NCBI RefSeq assembly: GCF_014191505.1
Contig: NZ_JACHWS010000002.1
Location: forward strand, 186,001 to 250,000
Direction: 5' to 3'
DNA: 64,000 nt
Source of the DNA: Hoyosella altamirensis
GTDB lineage: Bacteria; Actinomycetota; Actinomycetes; Mycobacteriales; Mycobacteriaceae
Of the stretch, positions 23,484-32,878 are shown piece by piece; the first letter of the stretch is position 1, and the number at the start of each line of letters is the position of its first letter. The translations under genes and the position numbers were made by a program. Under the pieces are notes generated by a model. The model worked only from the letters and a program-made list of their open reading frames with translations, had not been told where the DNA came from and did no database searches.

Positions 23484-26465
23484 GTGCCCACGACCCGGAC
23501 GGAGTGGCCTTTGATCGCGGTCCTCGTGGCACATGCGCTCGCCGCCCTCATTGCGCCCTTGCTCGTCCGGATTCTCGGGAGAAACGCGTTCCTGGTGCTG
23601 GCGGTCGTCCCATTCGGCGGTTTCCTTTGGACTCTCGCGCACTTCAGCGACCCGCACCGGATCAGCATCCCCTGGGCGCCGGAACTCGGAATGGACATCG
23701 AGCTCTGGTTCGACGGCCTCACAGCCATCATGTCGTGCATCATCCTCGGGGTCGGTGCGCTCGTTCTCATTTACTGCGCCCGCTACTTTCCGCCGAACGC
23801 GATCCGCTTAGGCTCCTTCGCCGCGTACCTTGTCGCCTTCGCGGGGGCGATGTTCGGCATCGTCACCTCCGACAACATGCTGGTGCTGTTCATTTTCTGG
23901 GAAGCGACAACCGTCCTGTCGTTTCTGCTCATCGGCTACAAGGCGGAGAAACAGGTCAGTCGCCGCGCTGCAACTAAGGCGCTGCTCGTCACGACCTTCG
24001 GCGGGCTGGCGATGCTCGTCGGAATCATCATCTTCGGTCAGATGACGGGCAGTTATCTGATGTCAGACCTGCTTGCTTCGCCACCGCAGGGCGCGCTCGC
24101 TGACGTCGCCCTGGTCTTGATTCTCGTCGGAGCCCTCTCAAAGTCCGCGATCGTGCCCCTGCACTTCTGGCTGCCGGCTGCGATGGCCGCGCCCACACCG
24201 GTGAGCGCCTATCTCCATGCCGCCGCCATGGTCAAGGCCGGCGTCTTCCTTGTAGCGCGGCTGTCGCCCGCTTTCGCCGATGCGTCGCCATGGCGACTGG
24301 TCATCATCACCCTCGGGGCGCTCTCGATGGTCCTCGCAGGCTGGCGTGCGCTGCGCGAGTTCGACCTGAAACTCATTCTTGCCTTCGGGACCGTCAGTCA
24401 GCTCGGCTTCCTGATGGTCCTCGTCGGTATTGGCACCCGCCATGCGGCCCTTGCCGGAATCGGGCTGGTCATCGCCCATGCGCTGTTCAAGGGCACACTT
24501 TTTCTCGTCGTCGGCATCATCGACCGGGCCACCGGCACCCGCGACGTGCGAAAGCTCCGGGGGCTGGGACGACGGGCTCCGGTACTCGCCGCGATCAGCA
24601 TCGCCGCGGCCGCGAGCATGGCCGGTCTCCCGCCGTTTCTCGGGTTCTACGGTAAGGAGACCGCGTTCACAGCGCTCTCCGAGTCGGATGGACCATTCCA
24701 GGGCTGGCAAATCGCCACACTGATCGCGATCGTGCTCGGATCTGTTTTCACGGTCGCTTACACGTTGCGGTTCGTGTCTGGCGCTTTCGCGGGGAAGGGC
24801 AAGCCTGAACCGAGCCAAGCGGTGTCAGAGATGACACCACCCGGCAAGCTTTTCCTGACGTCCCCCGCGATCCTGTCCATAGGTGGACTTGCGGCCGGAT
24901 TCCTGACAGTTCCGCTGGTGGACTGGATGCTCCCGTATGTCGATCTGTTCCCCGTTGGCCTTGAGGGTGAGCACCCGCATCTAGGTGGATCGAAGCTGGC
25001 TTTGGCGCTCAGTGCGTTCGCCATCATCGCCGGTATCTTCGTCTTCTTCGCGCACCGCACCGTCTCTAAACTGCGGTTCAGCACACCACCGCTGGGCAAC
25101 GCGGACCGCGTGTACGACGCCACGCTCCGCATCGCTGACCTGCTGTCGCAGCGGGTGACGAGTGTGACGCAGCGCGGGTCGTTGCAGTTCACACAGGCCA
25201 TCATCCTTGCGACGCTGATCGCGCTGCCCTCGCTCGCCCTCCTACTGTGGCCGGAGTGGCCATCTCTGCCCAGCGGGCCGCCAGGGTCAGTCCTGCAACT
25301 CGCGGTCGGAGGCATCATGGTCGCGGCCGCGCTCGGTGTGACTGTACTGCGCAACCGCCTCGCGGCTGTGCTGCTCATTGGCATCACCGGCTACGGGACA
25401 GCGGTGATCTTTGCGCTGCACGGCGCCCCAGACCTTGCGCTCACGCAAGTGGTGGTGGAGACGCTGACGCTGGTGATCTTCATCTTGCTGCTGCGCAAAT
25501 TACCCGCGGAACCCCACCCCTACCGCCCCATGGGGCACCGCGCGATCCGCGCCGCACTCGGTTTCGGATCGGGTGTCATGGTCGTGATAGTGGGTCTCTT
25601 CGCTGTGAGCGCACGCTCGGCGCAGCCCGTTTCGGCATTTCTGCCAGATTTGGCGTATTCGGAGGGAAGCGGCGCGAACGTTGTCAATGTGGTTCTTGTG
25701 GACATCCGCGCGTGGGACACACTCGGCGAGATCAGCGTGCTCCTTGTCGCGGCGACGGGCGTGGCCAGTCTGATCTTCCGGCACCGCCGCTACGGCAGCG
25801 CCCCCCGCGTCGCGGATGCGCCCGTTCAGTCTCAGCAGCCTCTCGAGGTCTCAGTCACTGCCGCTGTCGAGAGAAGGCAGGAAGTCGTTGCACCCGACCA
25901 GCAGCCAGATGACGACAGTCCAGAAACGGCTTCCCCAGAAATGGCCGCCATGCCAACGCGCAGGCACCTCGAATACACCGAGATCGTCTGGTTGCGTGGC
26001 AGCGAACTCCGCAATCCCCGCAACCGGTCGTTCATTCTGGAGGTCACCACCCGGCTGCTATTTCCCGCGATGATGGTGCTTTCGCTGTACTTCCTGTTCG
26101 CCGGCCACAATGCGCCAGGTGGTGGGTTCGCGGGAGGCCTCGTAGCCGGACTCGCACTGGTCCTTCGCTACCTTGCCGGTGGGCGATACGAACTCGGCGA
26201 GTCGGTTCGCGTCGATGCTGGAAAGATCCTTGGGTTCGGTCTCGCGCTCGCGGCGGGGACCGCTATGGCGTCGATACTTTTCGGCGCGCCCGCACTCTCA
26301 TCGGCGACGATGTACTTCGATGTACCACTGTTCGGTGAGGTCAAACTGGTGACAGCGCTGTTCTTCGACATTGGCGTCTACTTCCTCGTCATCGGCCTGG
26401 TGGTCGATGTGCTCCGCAGCCTAGGCGCGCGGCTTGATTCCCGGATCGAGGTGGCACGGCAATGA
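23484..26465 (+). CDS. mrpA: Mrp Na+/H+ antiporter subunit A fused to subunit B
   Basis: A 993-residue membrane protein. The first ~500 residues are a NuoL-like antiporter core, with IFWEATTVLSFLLIGYKAEK and PLHFWLPAAMAAPTPVSAYL marking the proton-pumping segments. Residues about 500-770 carry the MrpA-specific tail (DUF4040/MbhD-MbhE-like, HGAPDLALTQVVVETLTLV). After a charged linker (about 775-830), an MrpB domain follows: HNAPGGGFAGGLVAGLAL. This fusion explains why no separate mrpB exists. Start is GTG at 23484. It heads a six-gene operon with overlapping stops and starts. The complex exports Na+ (or K+) for protons and aids pH and salt tolerance. Confidence 0.94.
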   Translation: MPTTRTEWPLIAVLVAHALAALIAPLLVRILGRNAFLVLAVVPFGGFLWTLAHFSDPHRISIPWAPELGMDIELWFDGLTAIMSCIILGVGALVLIYCARYFPPNAIRLGSFAAYLVAFAGAMFGIVTSDNMLVLFIFWEATTVLSFLLIGYKAEKQVSRRAATKALLVTTFGGLAMLVGIIIFGQMTGSYLMSDLLASPPQGALADVALVLILVGALSKSAIVPLHFWLPAAMAAPTPVSAYLHAAAMVKAGVFLVARLSPAFADASPWRLVIITLGALSMVLAGWRALREFDLKLILAFGTVSQLGFLMVLVGIGTRHAALAGIGLVIAHALFKGTLFLVVGIIDRATGTRDVRKLRGLGRRAPVLAAISIAAAASMAGLPPFLGFYGKETAFTALSESDGPFQGWQIATLIAIVLGSVFTVAYTLRFVSGAFAGKGKPEPSQAVSEMTPPGKLFLTSPAILSIGGLAAGFLTVPLVDWMLPYVDLFPVGLEGEHPHLGGSKLALALSAFAIIAGIFVFFAHRTVSKLRFSTPPLGNADRVYDATLRIADLLSQRVTSVTQRGSLQFTQAIILATLIALPSLALLLWPEWPSLPSGPPGSVLQLAVGGIMVAAALGVTVLRNRLAAVLLIGITGYGTAVIFALHGAPDLALTQVVVETLTLVIFILLLRKLPAEPHPYRPMGHRAIRAALGFGSGVMVVIVGLFAVSARSAQPVSAFLPDLAYSEGSGANVVNVVLVDIRAWDTLGEISVLLVAATGVASLIFRHRRYGSAPRVADAPVQSQQPLEVSVTAAVERRQEVVAPDQQPDDDSPETASPEMAAMPTRRHLEYTEIVWLRGSELRNPRNRSFILEVTTRLLFPAMMVLSLYFLFAGHNAPGGGFAGGLVAGLALVLRYLAGGRYELGESVRVDAGKILGFGLALAAGTAMASILFGAPALSSATMYFDVPLFGEVKLVTALFFDIGVYFLVIGLVVDVLRSLGARLDSRIEVARQ

Positions 26466-26974
26466 GCTTGACTACTAGCTTTGGAATGCTCCTCATCGTC
26501 GGCATCCTGTTTGGCTGCGGCATCTACCTGGTTCTCGAACGCACAATCCTGAAGATGCTGCTCGGACTGCTTCTTCTGACCAACGCCGTCAACCTGCTGA
26601 TCATCAACATGGGCGGCCTGTCTGGTGCACCGCCCATCATTGGCAGAGAGTCGGCCGAACATGGCGATATGGCGGATCCTCTGGTGCAGGCCCTTATTCT
26701 GACAGCCATCGTCATCGGTATGGGACTTGCCGCGTTTGTGATCGCGCTGATCTACCGGTCGTTCACCCTCCAGACCGTGGACGATGTCGACGACGACACT
26801 GAAGACGTACGAGTCGCGCACCGGACCCGCATCGAAGCGCCCGACTACGAACCGGAATCCGAAACACCAGCATCACCCGAAGGTCCCTACGGCCCTCCCG
26901 TGGATGGTTCCGACTCTGACTTCGACGAATCGGAGCGCCGCGCCAACGGCAAGACACAGCGTGGTGACAGCTGA
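26462..26974 (+). CDS. mrpC: Mrp antiporter subunit C
   Basis: A 170-residue NuoK-like protein with three membrane helices: an N-terminal helix, LLLLTNAVNLLIINMGG (residues about 35-52), and ALILTAIVIGMGLAAFVIAL, the family signature. The final ~65 residues are a hydrophilic acidic tail longer than in typical ~115-residue MrpC proteins. The ATG overlaps the MrpA stop by four bases. Confidence 0.94.
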   Translation: MSLTTSFGMLLIVGILFGCGIYLVLERTILKMLLGLLLLTNAVNLLIINMGGLSGAPPIIGRESAEHGDMADPLVQALILTAIVIGMGLAAFVIALIYRSFTLQTVDDVDDDTEDVRVAHRTRIEAPDYEPESETPASPEGPYGPPVDGSDSDFDESERRANGKTQRGDS

Positions 26975-28623
26975 TGCTGAACGAATCGATCGCCCCGGCC
27001 CTCATCCCGCTGCCCGTACTGCTGCCGCTTCTTGGCGCGGCCGCCACCCTGTTCTTCAGCCGCCACTATCGGGTGCAGCGATACATCACGCTCGCCGTTC
27101 TGAGTTCAGTTTTCGTGGTGGCAGCGATGCTGATGTACCTCACAGACCAGTACGGCACCCATGTCGTTCAGGTCGGCGGGTGGGGCGCGCCGGTAGGCAT
27201 ATCGCTCGTCGCGGACCGGCTTTCAGCGCTGATGCTGCTGATCTCTTCGGCGGTGCTGCTTGCGGTCCTTATCTATTCCGTGGGGCAGGGTATTCGCGAC
27301 GGCCACCATCAACAGCCCGTATCGATTTTCGCTCCGACATATCTGGCGCTGACCGCAGGTATTTGCAACGCATTTCTCGCCGGTGACTTGTTCAACCTCT
27401 ACGTCGGGTTTGAGATCCTGCTCGCTGCGAGCTTTGTGCTGCTGACGATCGGTGTCAGCAAGGAACGTGTCCGCGCCGGTATTACCTACGTGCTCGTATC
27501 GATGGTGTCGTCGATCATTTTCCTCATCGGTATCGCGTTCGCGTACGCGGCCACAGGCACACTGAACCTCGCGCATATGGCTGTACGGATGCAGGACGTG
27601 CCGGAAGGCACCAGCACCGCGATCTTCGCGGTCCTGCTCGTCGCTTTCGGTGTCAAAGCAGCCGTCTTTCCCCTGTACGGCTGGCTCCCGGACTCCTACC
27701 CCACCGCGCCAGCCCCGGTGACCGCGGTGTTCGCGGGCTTGCTGACCAAAGTGGGTATTTACGCGATCATCCGCACCCACACGCTCGTGTTCCCCGGCGG
27801 ACTGCTCGACGATGTACTGCTCGTGGCGGCGCTTCTTACTATGCTCATCGGCATCCTCGGAGCAATCGCGCAGTCCGACATCAAACGCCTTCTGTCGTTT
27901 ACTCTCGTCAGCCACATCGGGTACATGATGTTCGGAATCGCCTTGTCCTCGAGTCTGGGGCTGGCAGGCGCCATCTTCTACGCAGCGCACCACATCATCG
28001 TCCAGACCACCCTGTTCCTTGTGGTCGGTCTGATCGAACGGCAGGCTGGTTCCGCGTCACTGCGCCGACTGGGTGGTCTCGCGAAGGCAAGCCCACTGCT
28101 CGCGCTGATCTTCTTCGTGCCCGCGCTGAACCTGGGCGGGATTCCCCCGTTCAGTGGTTTCATTGGGAAGGTGGCACTCGTCCAGGCAGGTGTTGACGAT
28201 GCGAGCTTCTTGGCGTGGATACTTGTCGCCGGCGGTATCGTCACCAGCCTGCTGACTCTTTACGTCGTAGCGCGCATCTGGACGAAAGCGTTCTGGCGTG
28301 AACGCGAGGACGCGCCGGAAGGCCATCTCATCGCTTCCCGGCCTACCGCTCTCGTTGACGATGCGTTCGACGTCCCCTATGGCGAGCGCGCTGATGTAGG
28401 ACGCATGCCCGCCCTCATGGTCGCGCCGACTGCAGGACTAGCCGTTCTCGGGCTCACTCTCACGTTGCTCGCGGGACCGTTCTTCGCATACTCCAATCGT
28501 GCCGCCGAGAACCTGCGTGAACGCACGGACTACATCAGTACCGTTCTTGACGTCGACCCCGAGGTACTCCAAGGCCTCGACACACCGATAAGCGGGACTG
28601 ATGCCCTCGGAGGTGACCGTTGA
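26974..28623 (+). CDS. mrpD: Mrp antiporter subunit D
   Basis: A 549-residue NuoL/NuoN-like proton-pumping subunit with about 14 membrane helices. NLYVGFEILLAASFVLLTIG carries the conserved glutamate, and FPLYGWLPDSYPTAPAPVTA the conserved proton path. It shares one base with the MrpC stop. MrpA and MrpD together form the ion-transporting core. The C-terminal 30 residues are hydrophilic. Confidence 0.94.
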   Translation: MLNESIAPALIPLPVLLPLLGAAATLFFSRHYRVQRYITLAVLSSVFVVAAMLMYLTDQYGTHVVQVGGWGAPVGISLVADRLSALMLLISSAVLLAVLIYSVGQGIRDGHHQQPVSIFAPTYLALTAGICNAFLAGDLFNLYVGFEILLAASFVLLTIGVSKERVRAGITYVLVSMVSSIIFLIGIAFAYAATGTLNLAHMAVRMQDVPEGTSTAIFAVLLVAFGVKAAVFPLYGWLPDSYPTAPAPVTAVFAGLLTKVGIYAIIRTHTLVFPGGLLDDVLLVAALLTMLIGILGAIAQSDIKRLLSFTLVSHIGYMMFGIALSSSLGLAGAIFYAAHHIIVQTTLFLVVGLIERQAGSASLRRLGGLAKASPLLALIFFVPALNLGGIPPFSGFIGKVALVQAGVDDASFLAWILVAGGIVTSLLTLYVVARIWTKAFWREREDAPEGHLIASRPTALVDDAFDVPYGERADVGRMPALMVAPTAGLAVLGLTLTLLAGPFFAYSNRAAENLRERTDYISTVLDVDPEVLQGLDTPISGTDALGGDR

Positions 28624-29171
28624 TACGCACCGCGCTGCTGCGAATATCAGGCGTTCTCTGGCTCGCCGGTATCTGGGTGCTGCTGTGGGGAACAGTGTCG
28701 GTCGGCAATGTTCTTTCGGGGATTCTCATCGGCCTGGCCGTCGTGTACCTGCTGCCCTTGCCGCGGATTCCGATTGGCGGGCGCCTGCACCCGATTTCTT
28801 TCCTAGTTCTCAACGCCGTTGTCGCGTTCATGCTGCTGCGCGCCACGCTGCAGGTCGCCTGGATCACGATTCGGCCCGGCCCGCCACCGAACAGCGCGAT
28901 TCTGAAGCGGCGGGTGGATGTGCGATCCGACCTTGTTCTCACGCTCATCGTCGACGCGCTGAGTCTTATCCCTGGCAGTCTCGTCCTGCAGGTCGACAAG
29001 GTACAGCGAGTGGTCTTCGTTCACGTCATCGATATTTCCGACAAACGCGCGATCGCCAAGTTCCACAAAGACACTGATCGGCTGGTCCGCTGGTTCGTGC
29101 GAGCCTTCGAGCGCCGGGATGAGTGGCGGGACATCACCTCGAACGCGTCAATGGGGCGGGAGGAACTATGA
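28620..29171 (+). CDS. mrpE: Mrp antiporter subunit E
   Basis: A 183-residue membrane protein with two or three N-terminal helices and the conserved hydrophilic region VLTLIVDALSLIPGSLVLQV followed by VFVHVIDISD, typical of MrpE. It starts with TTG, overlapping the MrpD stop by four bases. No other start is nearer the conserved N-terminus. Confidence 0.92.
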   Translation: MIRTALLRISGVLWLAGIWVLLWGTVSVGNVLSGILIGLAVVYLLPLPRIPIGGRLHPISFLVLNAVVAFMLLRATLQVAWITIRPGPPPNSAILKRRVDVRSDLVLTLIVDALSLIPGSLVLQVDKVQRVVFVHVIDISDKRAIAKFHKDTDRLVRWFVRAFERRDEWRDITSNASMGREEL

Positions 29172-29446
29172 ACATCGTGTTCCTGGTCTGTGGGGCCATG
29201 CTCGTAGCGGCGAGCATAATCACGACGTACCGTCTGCTCGCGGGGCCGAACTCACTTGACCGGCTAGTGGCCGTGGACATGCTCGTCGCACTCTGCTTGT
29301 GTGGACTTGCTGCATGGGCGGCATATTCCCGCGACACCACGGTCGTGTCCGCTGTGGTCGCGCTCGCTCTGCTCGGGTTCATCGGTTCAGTTTCGATCAC
29401 CCGGTACCGCGTATCTGATACCGAGACGGGAACGAGCGGCCCATGA
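29168..29446 (+). CDS. mrpF: Mrp antiporter subunit F
   Basis: A 92-residue protein with three helices, matching MrpF: YRLLAGPNSLDRLVAVDML is the signature. The frame is open upstream to 29123, but ATG 29168 has GGAGG five bases before it and overlaps the MrpE stop by four bases. Confidence 0.93.
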   Translation: MNIVFLVCGAMLVAASIITTYRLLAGPNSLDRLVAVDMLVALCLCGLAAWAAYSRDTTVVSAVVALALLGFIGSVSITRYRVSDTETGTSGP

Positions 29447-29775
29447 TCATCGACATCATCGTCGCGACACTGCTGCTCGCGGGCTGTGGCCTTGCCCTGA
29501 TCGCCGCCATCGGTGTGGTGCGTTTTCCGGACACTCTGACGCGCATGCACGCCGCGACGAAGCCTCAAATCCTCAGCGTCATCCTTGTCCTGAGCGCAGC
29601 CGGAATCAGACTGTGGGGTTCGGTTGACGTAGGGATGCTTTTCCTTGCGATACTCTTCGCTGGCCTCACCGTCCCGGTGGTCGCGCACCGCGTTGGCCGG
29701 CTCGCATATCGCGAGCAGCTCTATCGCAAGGACCTCATCACAATTGATCAGATGGAACCCAACCGCGACGACTGA
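29443..29775 (+). CDS. mrpG: Mrp antiporter subunit G
   Basis: A 110-residue protein with three helices. GVVRFPDTLTRMHAATKPQI is the MrpG signature. The ATG overlaps the MrpF stop by four bases. It closes the operon and overlaps the convergent carboxylate-amine ligase gene by 28 bases at the 3' end. Confidence 0.93.
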   Translation: MIIDIIVATLLLAGCGLALIAAIGVVRFPDTLTRMHAATKPQILSVILVLSAAGIRLWGSVDVGMLFLAILFAGLTVPVVAHRVGRLAYREQLYRKDLITIDQMEPNRDD

Positions 29776-30917
29776 CCCTCCACTCCATCGCGCAATTCGC
29801 TGACGAGAGAGTCAACGATCGAGGCCCAGCTGCCGCCCTGGCTGGCGATCCGGCGCTGCCGTTGATATGAAGCACCGATCCGCGGAATATCTGCCACATC
29901 AGCCAACTCGTCCGCGCACTCCAGATGCCGGGCGATTGGCTCGAGTCGCTCCAGCATCACTGCGAGGTCGTCAGTGACGAGTTGCTCCCTGCATTCGCGA
30001 TCCAGAATGACCTCAGCTTCCAGGCCGTATCGTGCAGCCCGCCACTTGTTTTCCTGTACAAGCCACGGTGGCATCGAGGGCAGATCCTCTCCCGCCTCCA
30101 GCCGACGGTCGAGGTCGACGACAAGACAGTGGATAAGCGAGGTGAGTGCTGCGAGTTCACGGAGCGTCGGGATCCCGTCGCAGACGCGCACCTCGATGGT
30201 GCCCAACGATGGTGCAGGCCTGATATCCCAGTGAAGCCCACCGAGCGACTCGATGATCCCCGTTTTCATCTGGTCGCCGGCGAAGCGCTCGAATTCACGC
30301 CACGTCTCGAACTGGAACGGCAGCCCCGCTGTGGGAAGCTGCTGAAAGAGCAAGGCGCGGGTGCTCGCGTAACCGGTGTCCTTCGAGTCCCAGATGGGTG
30401 AGGAACCCGACAAGGCGAGCAAGTGCGGGTACTTCATCAGCAGCGCGTTCAGGATCGGGAAGACCTTGTCTGCGTGTGACACCCCCACATGCACATGAAC
30501 ACCCCAGATCAGCAGTTGCCGGCCCCAATACTGGTTCCTATTGATGATCTCGACGTAGTTCGGTTTGTCCGTCAGCATGTCGTCGGTCCAGTGCGCGAAC
30601 GGGTGACTGCCCGCGCAAAAGAAATCGACACCGAGCCGATCGCCCGCGGCGAGCACTGCCTTCAAGGACCGCGAAATGTCCGCCATCGCTTCGTCAACGG
30701 TGTTGCAGATACCGGTGACCAGCTCGACCGTGTTGCGGAGAAACTCTTTGTGCACCGGTGAGGTCGCTTGAGTGCTATCGATACCGTGCCGTTCAGCCAG
30801 GTCCTCTAGCACCGCTTCAGCGGCATTCACCAGATCGCGGTCGTCCCGGTTGACGATCGCAAGCTCCCACTCGACTCCGAGCGTGGGACGGGGTGAACCG
30901 CTGAACGGAATCTCCAC
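29748..30917 (-). CDS. Carboxylate-amine ligase, YbdK/glutamate-cysteine ligase 2 family
   Basis: A 389-residue protein of the GCS2 family, which makes a gamma-glutamyl-amine bond using ATP. Motifs include PTLGVEWELAIVNRDD at the N-terminus, HVHVGVSHADKVF near residue 140, and IRPAPSLGTIEVRVCDGIPT. The enzyme in this order lies beside sodC (Rv0433-like). Whether it makes gamma-glutamylcysteine for ergothioneine or another product is not decided by sequence. Start is GTG at 30917. It sits downstream of the sodC terminator on the same strand. Confidence 0.88.
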   Translation of the reverse strand: MEIPFSGSPRPTLGVEWELAIVNRDDRDLVNAAEAVLEDLAERHGIDSTQATSPVHKEFLRNTVELVTGICNTVDEAMADISRSLKAVLAAGDRLGVDFFCAGSHPFAHWTDDMLTDKPNYVEIINRNQYWGRQLLIWGVHVHVGVSHADKVFPILNALLMKYPHLLALSGSSPIWDSKDTGYASTRALLFQQLPTAGLPFQFETWREFERFAGDQMKTGIIESLGGLHWDIRPAPSLGTIEVRVCDGIPTLRELAALTSLIHCLVVDLDRRLEAGEDLPSMPPWLVQENKWRAARYGLEAEVILDRECREQLVTDDLAVMLERLEPIARHLECADELADVADIPRIGASYQRQRRIASQGGSWASIVDSLVSELRDGVEGQSSRLGSI

Positions 30918-30931
30918 ACCCTGATAGAACC

Positions 30932-30967
30932 ATACGAGGCGCCGCTCAGCCGAGCAGCGCCTCGTAT
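30932..30967 (-). terminator. Terminator hairpin after sodC
   Basis: An 11-bp perfect stem (30932-30942 with 30957-30967) contains a nested smaller stem in its loop. It lies 19 bases past the sodC stop and before the carboxylate-amine ligase start. The plus strand is T-rich after it. Confidence 0.75.
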
Positions 30968-30985
30968 CCGTTTCTTCCGGTGCGT

Positions 30986-31732
30986 TTAGCTACTTACCTC
31001 GATCACACCGCAGGCCACTCGGTCGCCCGCATCGCCTGTCGCGAGGGTCTGCTCGTCGGGCACGTCGTCACCCTCCGCATGCTCGTAGCGGTCAGGGATG
31101 TTGGCGAAGTTGTCCGGTCCTTCATGCACGATAAATGAGGTTCCGTCACCGATGAGCAGGTCATCGACTGTCACGCGGTCCGTGAGTGTGACGAGCTCCG
31201 CGCGGCCATTCTCCAGAATCTGGATGGACACGAGATCGCCGCTAGCCCCGGTGCCTTCATGCGTCGCACCTTCGAGGTTGAGGTGGCCGCCAGCTGATGT
31301 GAACGCATCGTCCTCGCCATTGGCCTCACACGCACCGACTTCGTGGATGTGGAAGCCTTTGAATCCGGGGGTCAGATCATCTGAATCAGCCTGGATGACA
31401 GCGCGGATGCGGAGGAAATCTTCTGTCTCTGTAATTGTGACCAGACCGATTTCGGTGCCGTCTGCCAGCGCCAGTTGCGCCTCCAGAGTCCGTCCCGGCG
31501 AGGAGGATTCATCGCCGTGCTCATCCTCATCCTCATGGAAGTCAACCGGCTCAGGCTCCCCGGTCCAGACCGGCGGTGGCGGCACTTCTTCAGTCATGGT
31601 GCTCGGCGCCTCGTATGGAGCCGCACACCCGCTGATAATGAGCGCGCCCGCCGCGACTGCCGCCGCAGCCACTCCCGGGTTCCGCCACGATACTCCCCGA
31701 CCGTGGAGTGTCCGCCGTACCTGTGAGGCCAT
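30986..31732 (-). CDS. sodC: Superoxide dismutase [Cu], lipoprotein SodC
   Basis: A 248-residue secreted, lipid-anchored enzyme that destroys superoxide. The signal ends LIISGCAA, with Cys36 as the lipidated residue. Copper ligands are seen in FKGFHIHEVGAC, and in SAGGHLNLEGATHEGTGASG and FIVHEGPDNFANIP. The zinc subloop is short, and Ser replaces the third zinc histidine (HxGDL becomes ASGDL), as in the copper-only M. tuberculosis SodC. An acidic His/Glu/Asp-rich spacer follows the lipobox. The frame is open upstream to 31822, but ATG 31732 has GAAGGAG. It is third in a DUF3263-virR-sodC run. Confidence 0.93.
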   Translation of the reverse strand: MASQVRRTLHGRGVSWRNPGVAAAAVAAGALIISGCAAPYEAPSTMTEEVPPPPVWTGEPEPVDFHEDEDEHGDESSSPGRTLEAQLALADGTEIGLVTITETEDFLRIRAVIQADSDDLTPGFKGFHIHEVGACEANGEDDAFTSAGGHLNLEGATHEGTGASGDLVSIQILENGRAELVTLTDRVTVDDLLIGDGTSFIVHEGPDNFANIPDRYEHAEGDDVPDEQTLATGDAGDRVACGVIEVSS

Positions 31733-31838
31733 TACAAAAGCTCCTTCACCAGAAAGGTCGTTGCCCGGGCTGGGGCCGAACCGCATTGTCGCAGCCACAG
31801 CATATCTGTGGAGGCAACACAACCGACGAGCAGCCCCA

Positions 31839-32357
31839 CTATCCCGTGAGGATCACAACGACGCCGGGAGGCTGATCTGATATACCGGCGAACCGTGGAG
31901 CTGTCGACGCCCCGAGCGTCGCCGCGACCCGCTCGGCGACCTGCTGTTCGCCGGGTGCATCGCCGTAGTAGACGGTCGTTCCACCGACAACACTCGCACT
32001 GTAATTGCCGGTGTTGCCGACCTGCCAGCCCGAACCGCGCAGCGTATTTGCAGTCTGGCCGGCGAGACCCTGGACTATGCTGTTGTTCAGCACGTGTACC
32101 TGGACAGCAGGTACCGGCGGCGGCGCGAGAGTCGTGGTTTCCTCCGGGGTGGGTTCGGGCGTCGGTTCCGCGGTCGTGGAGGGCGCTGCGGTTGTCGTCG
32201 TCGCCGCCAGCGGCGCACTAGCCTGCGGCTCCGAATCGGCGCTGGCATCGCGCAGAACAAATACACCGATGGCAATGAACACGACTGCCGCGGACAGCAA
32301 CATGAATGCGAATGACCGCAACGGCAGTCGATTCACATCAGGGCGTGGAGTACTCAC
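31839..32357 (-). CDS. virR: LytR C-terminal domain membrane protein (VirR-like)
   Basis: A 172-residue membrane-anchored protein: one helix (residues about 15-37), a Thr/Pro/Glu-rich linker (40-82), then a LytR_C domain from VQVHVLNNSIVQGLAGQTAN to the end. In M. tuberculosis the protein in this position, VirR, affects vesicle release and cell-wall permeability. GTG start has GGGAGA nine bases ahead. It begins 14 bases after the DUF3263 stop, so the two are co-transcribed. Function is carried over by position and domain only. Confidence 0.85.
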   Translation of the reverse strand: MSTPRPDVNRLPLRSFAFMLLSAAVVFIAIGVFVLRDASADSEPQASAPLAATTTTAAPSTTAEPTPEPTPEETTTLAPPPVPAVQVHVLNNSIVQGLAGQTANTLRGSGWQVGNTGNYSASVVGGTTVYYGDAPGEQQVAERVAATLGASTAPRFAGISDQPPGVVVILTG

Positions 32358-32371
32358 CGGTCATCTCCCGA

Positions 32372-32719
32372 CTACGTGGTCCTGAAGCCCAAGCGGCGCG
32401 CCGCGCGAGCCTTCTGCCGACCCGCACGTAATCTCCGGAGCCGCTTCACGAGCATCGGGTCCGCGCTCAGCGCCTCGGGCCGGTCGATCAGCGCATTCAG
32501 CACCTGGTAGTAGCGCGTCGCCGACAATCCGAAGAGGTTCTTGATCGCTTCTTCCTTGGCGCCCGCATACTTCCACCACTGTCGCTCGAACGCAAGGATG
32601 TCCCGTTCTCGCCGGGACAGGCCCGAATCGTCGTCAATCGCGAGATCTGGTGCAGGCGCCTCAAGTGATCCGTGCGGTTCCTGCGCTGGCTGCCCGGCTC
32701 GCGCTGCTGCGCTTTCCAT
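32372..32719 (-). CDS. DUF3263 family protein
   Basis: A 115-residue cytoplasmic protein. The core FERQWWKYAGAKEEAIKNLF and YYQVLNALIDRPEALSADP is typical of the DUF3263 group (Rv0430-like), with a helix-turn-helix-like pattern that may bind DNA, though this is unproved. The last 20 residues are basic. ATG 32719 has a strong GAGGAG four bases before it, which beats the longer frame to 32824. It leads the virR-sodC run and is divergent from def. Confidence 0.85.
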   Translation of the reverse strand: MESAAARAGQPAQEPHGSLEAPAPDLAIDDDSGLSRRERDILAFERQWWKYAGAKEEAIKNLFGLSATRYYQVLNALIDRPEALSADPMLVKRLRRLRAGRQKARAARRLGFRTT

Positions 32720-32864
32720 CTCGCTCCTCAGGGAATTACGTGCATGTCTTTCGCCCTTCATTGAACCACCGTTGAGCATTGAACTCCGGTCGCTCGCTGC
32801 GGCGAGTCCCCGCGCGGGGGGCACCCTTCAAGGCCCGCATTTCTCGATTGGCACGCGGAATCAG

Positions 32865-32870
32865 TAATCT
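32865..32870 (+). promoter_or_regulatory. -10 box of def, suggesting a leaderless transcript
   Basis: TAATCT at 32865-32870 would start transcription at about 32877-32879, on the def start codon itself. No ribosome binding site precedes this ATG. A leaderless message, common in mycobacteria, is the simplest reading. Confidence 0.45.
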
Positions 32871-32878
32871 GTCGGATC

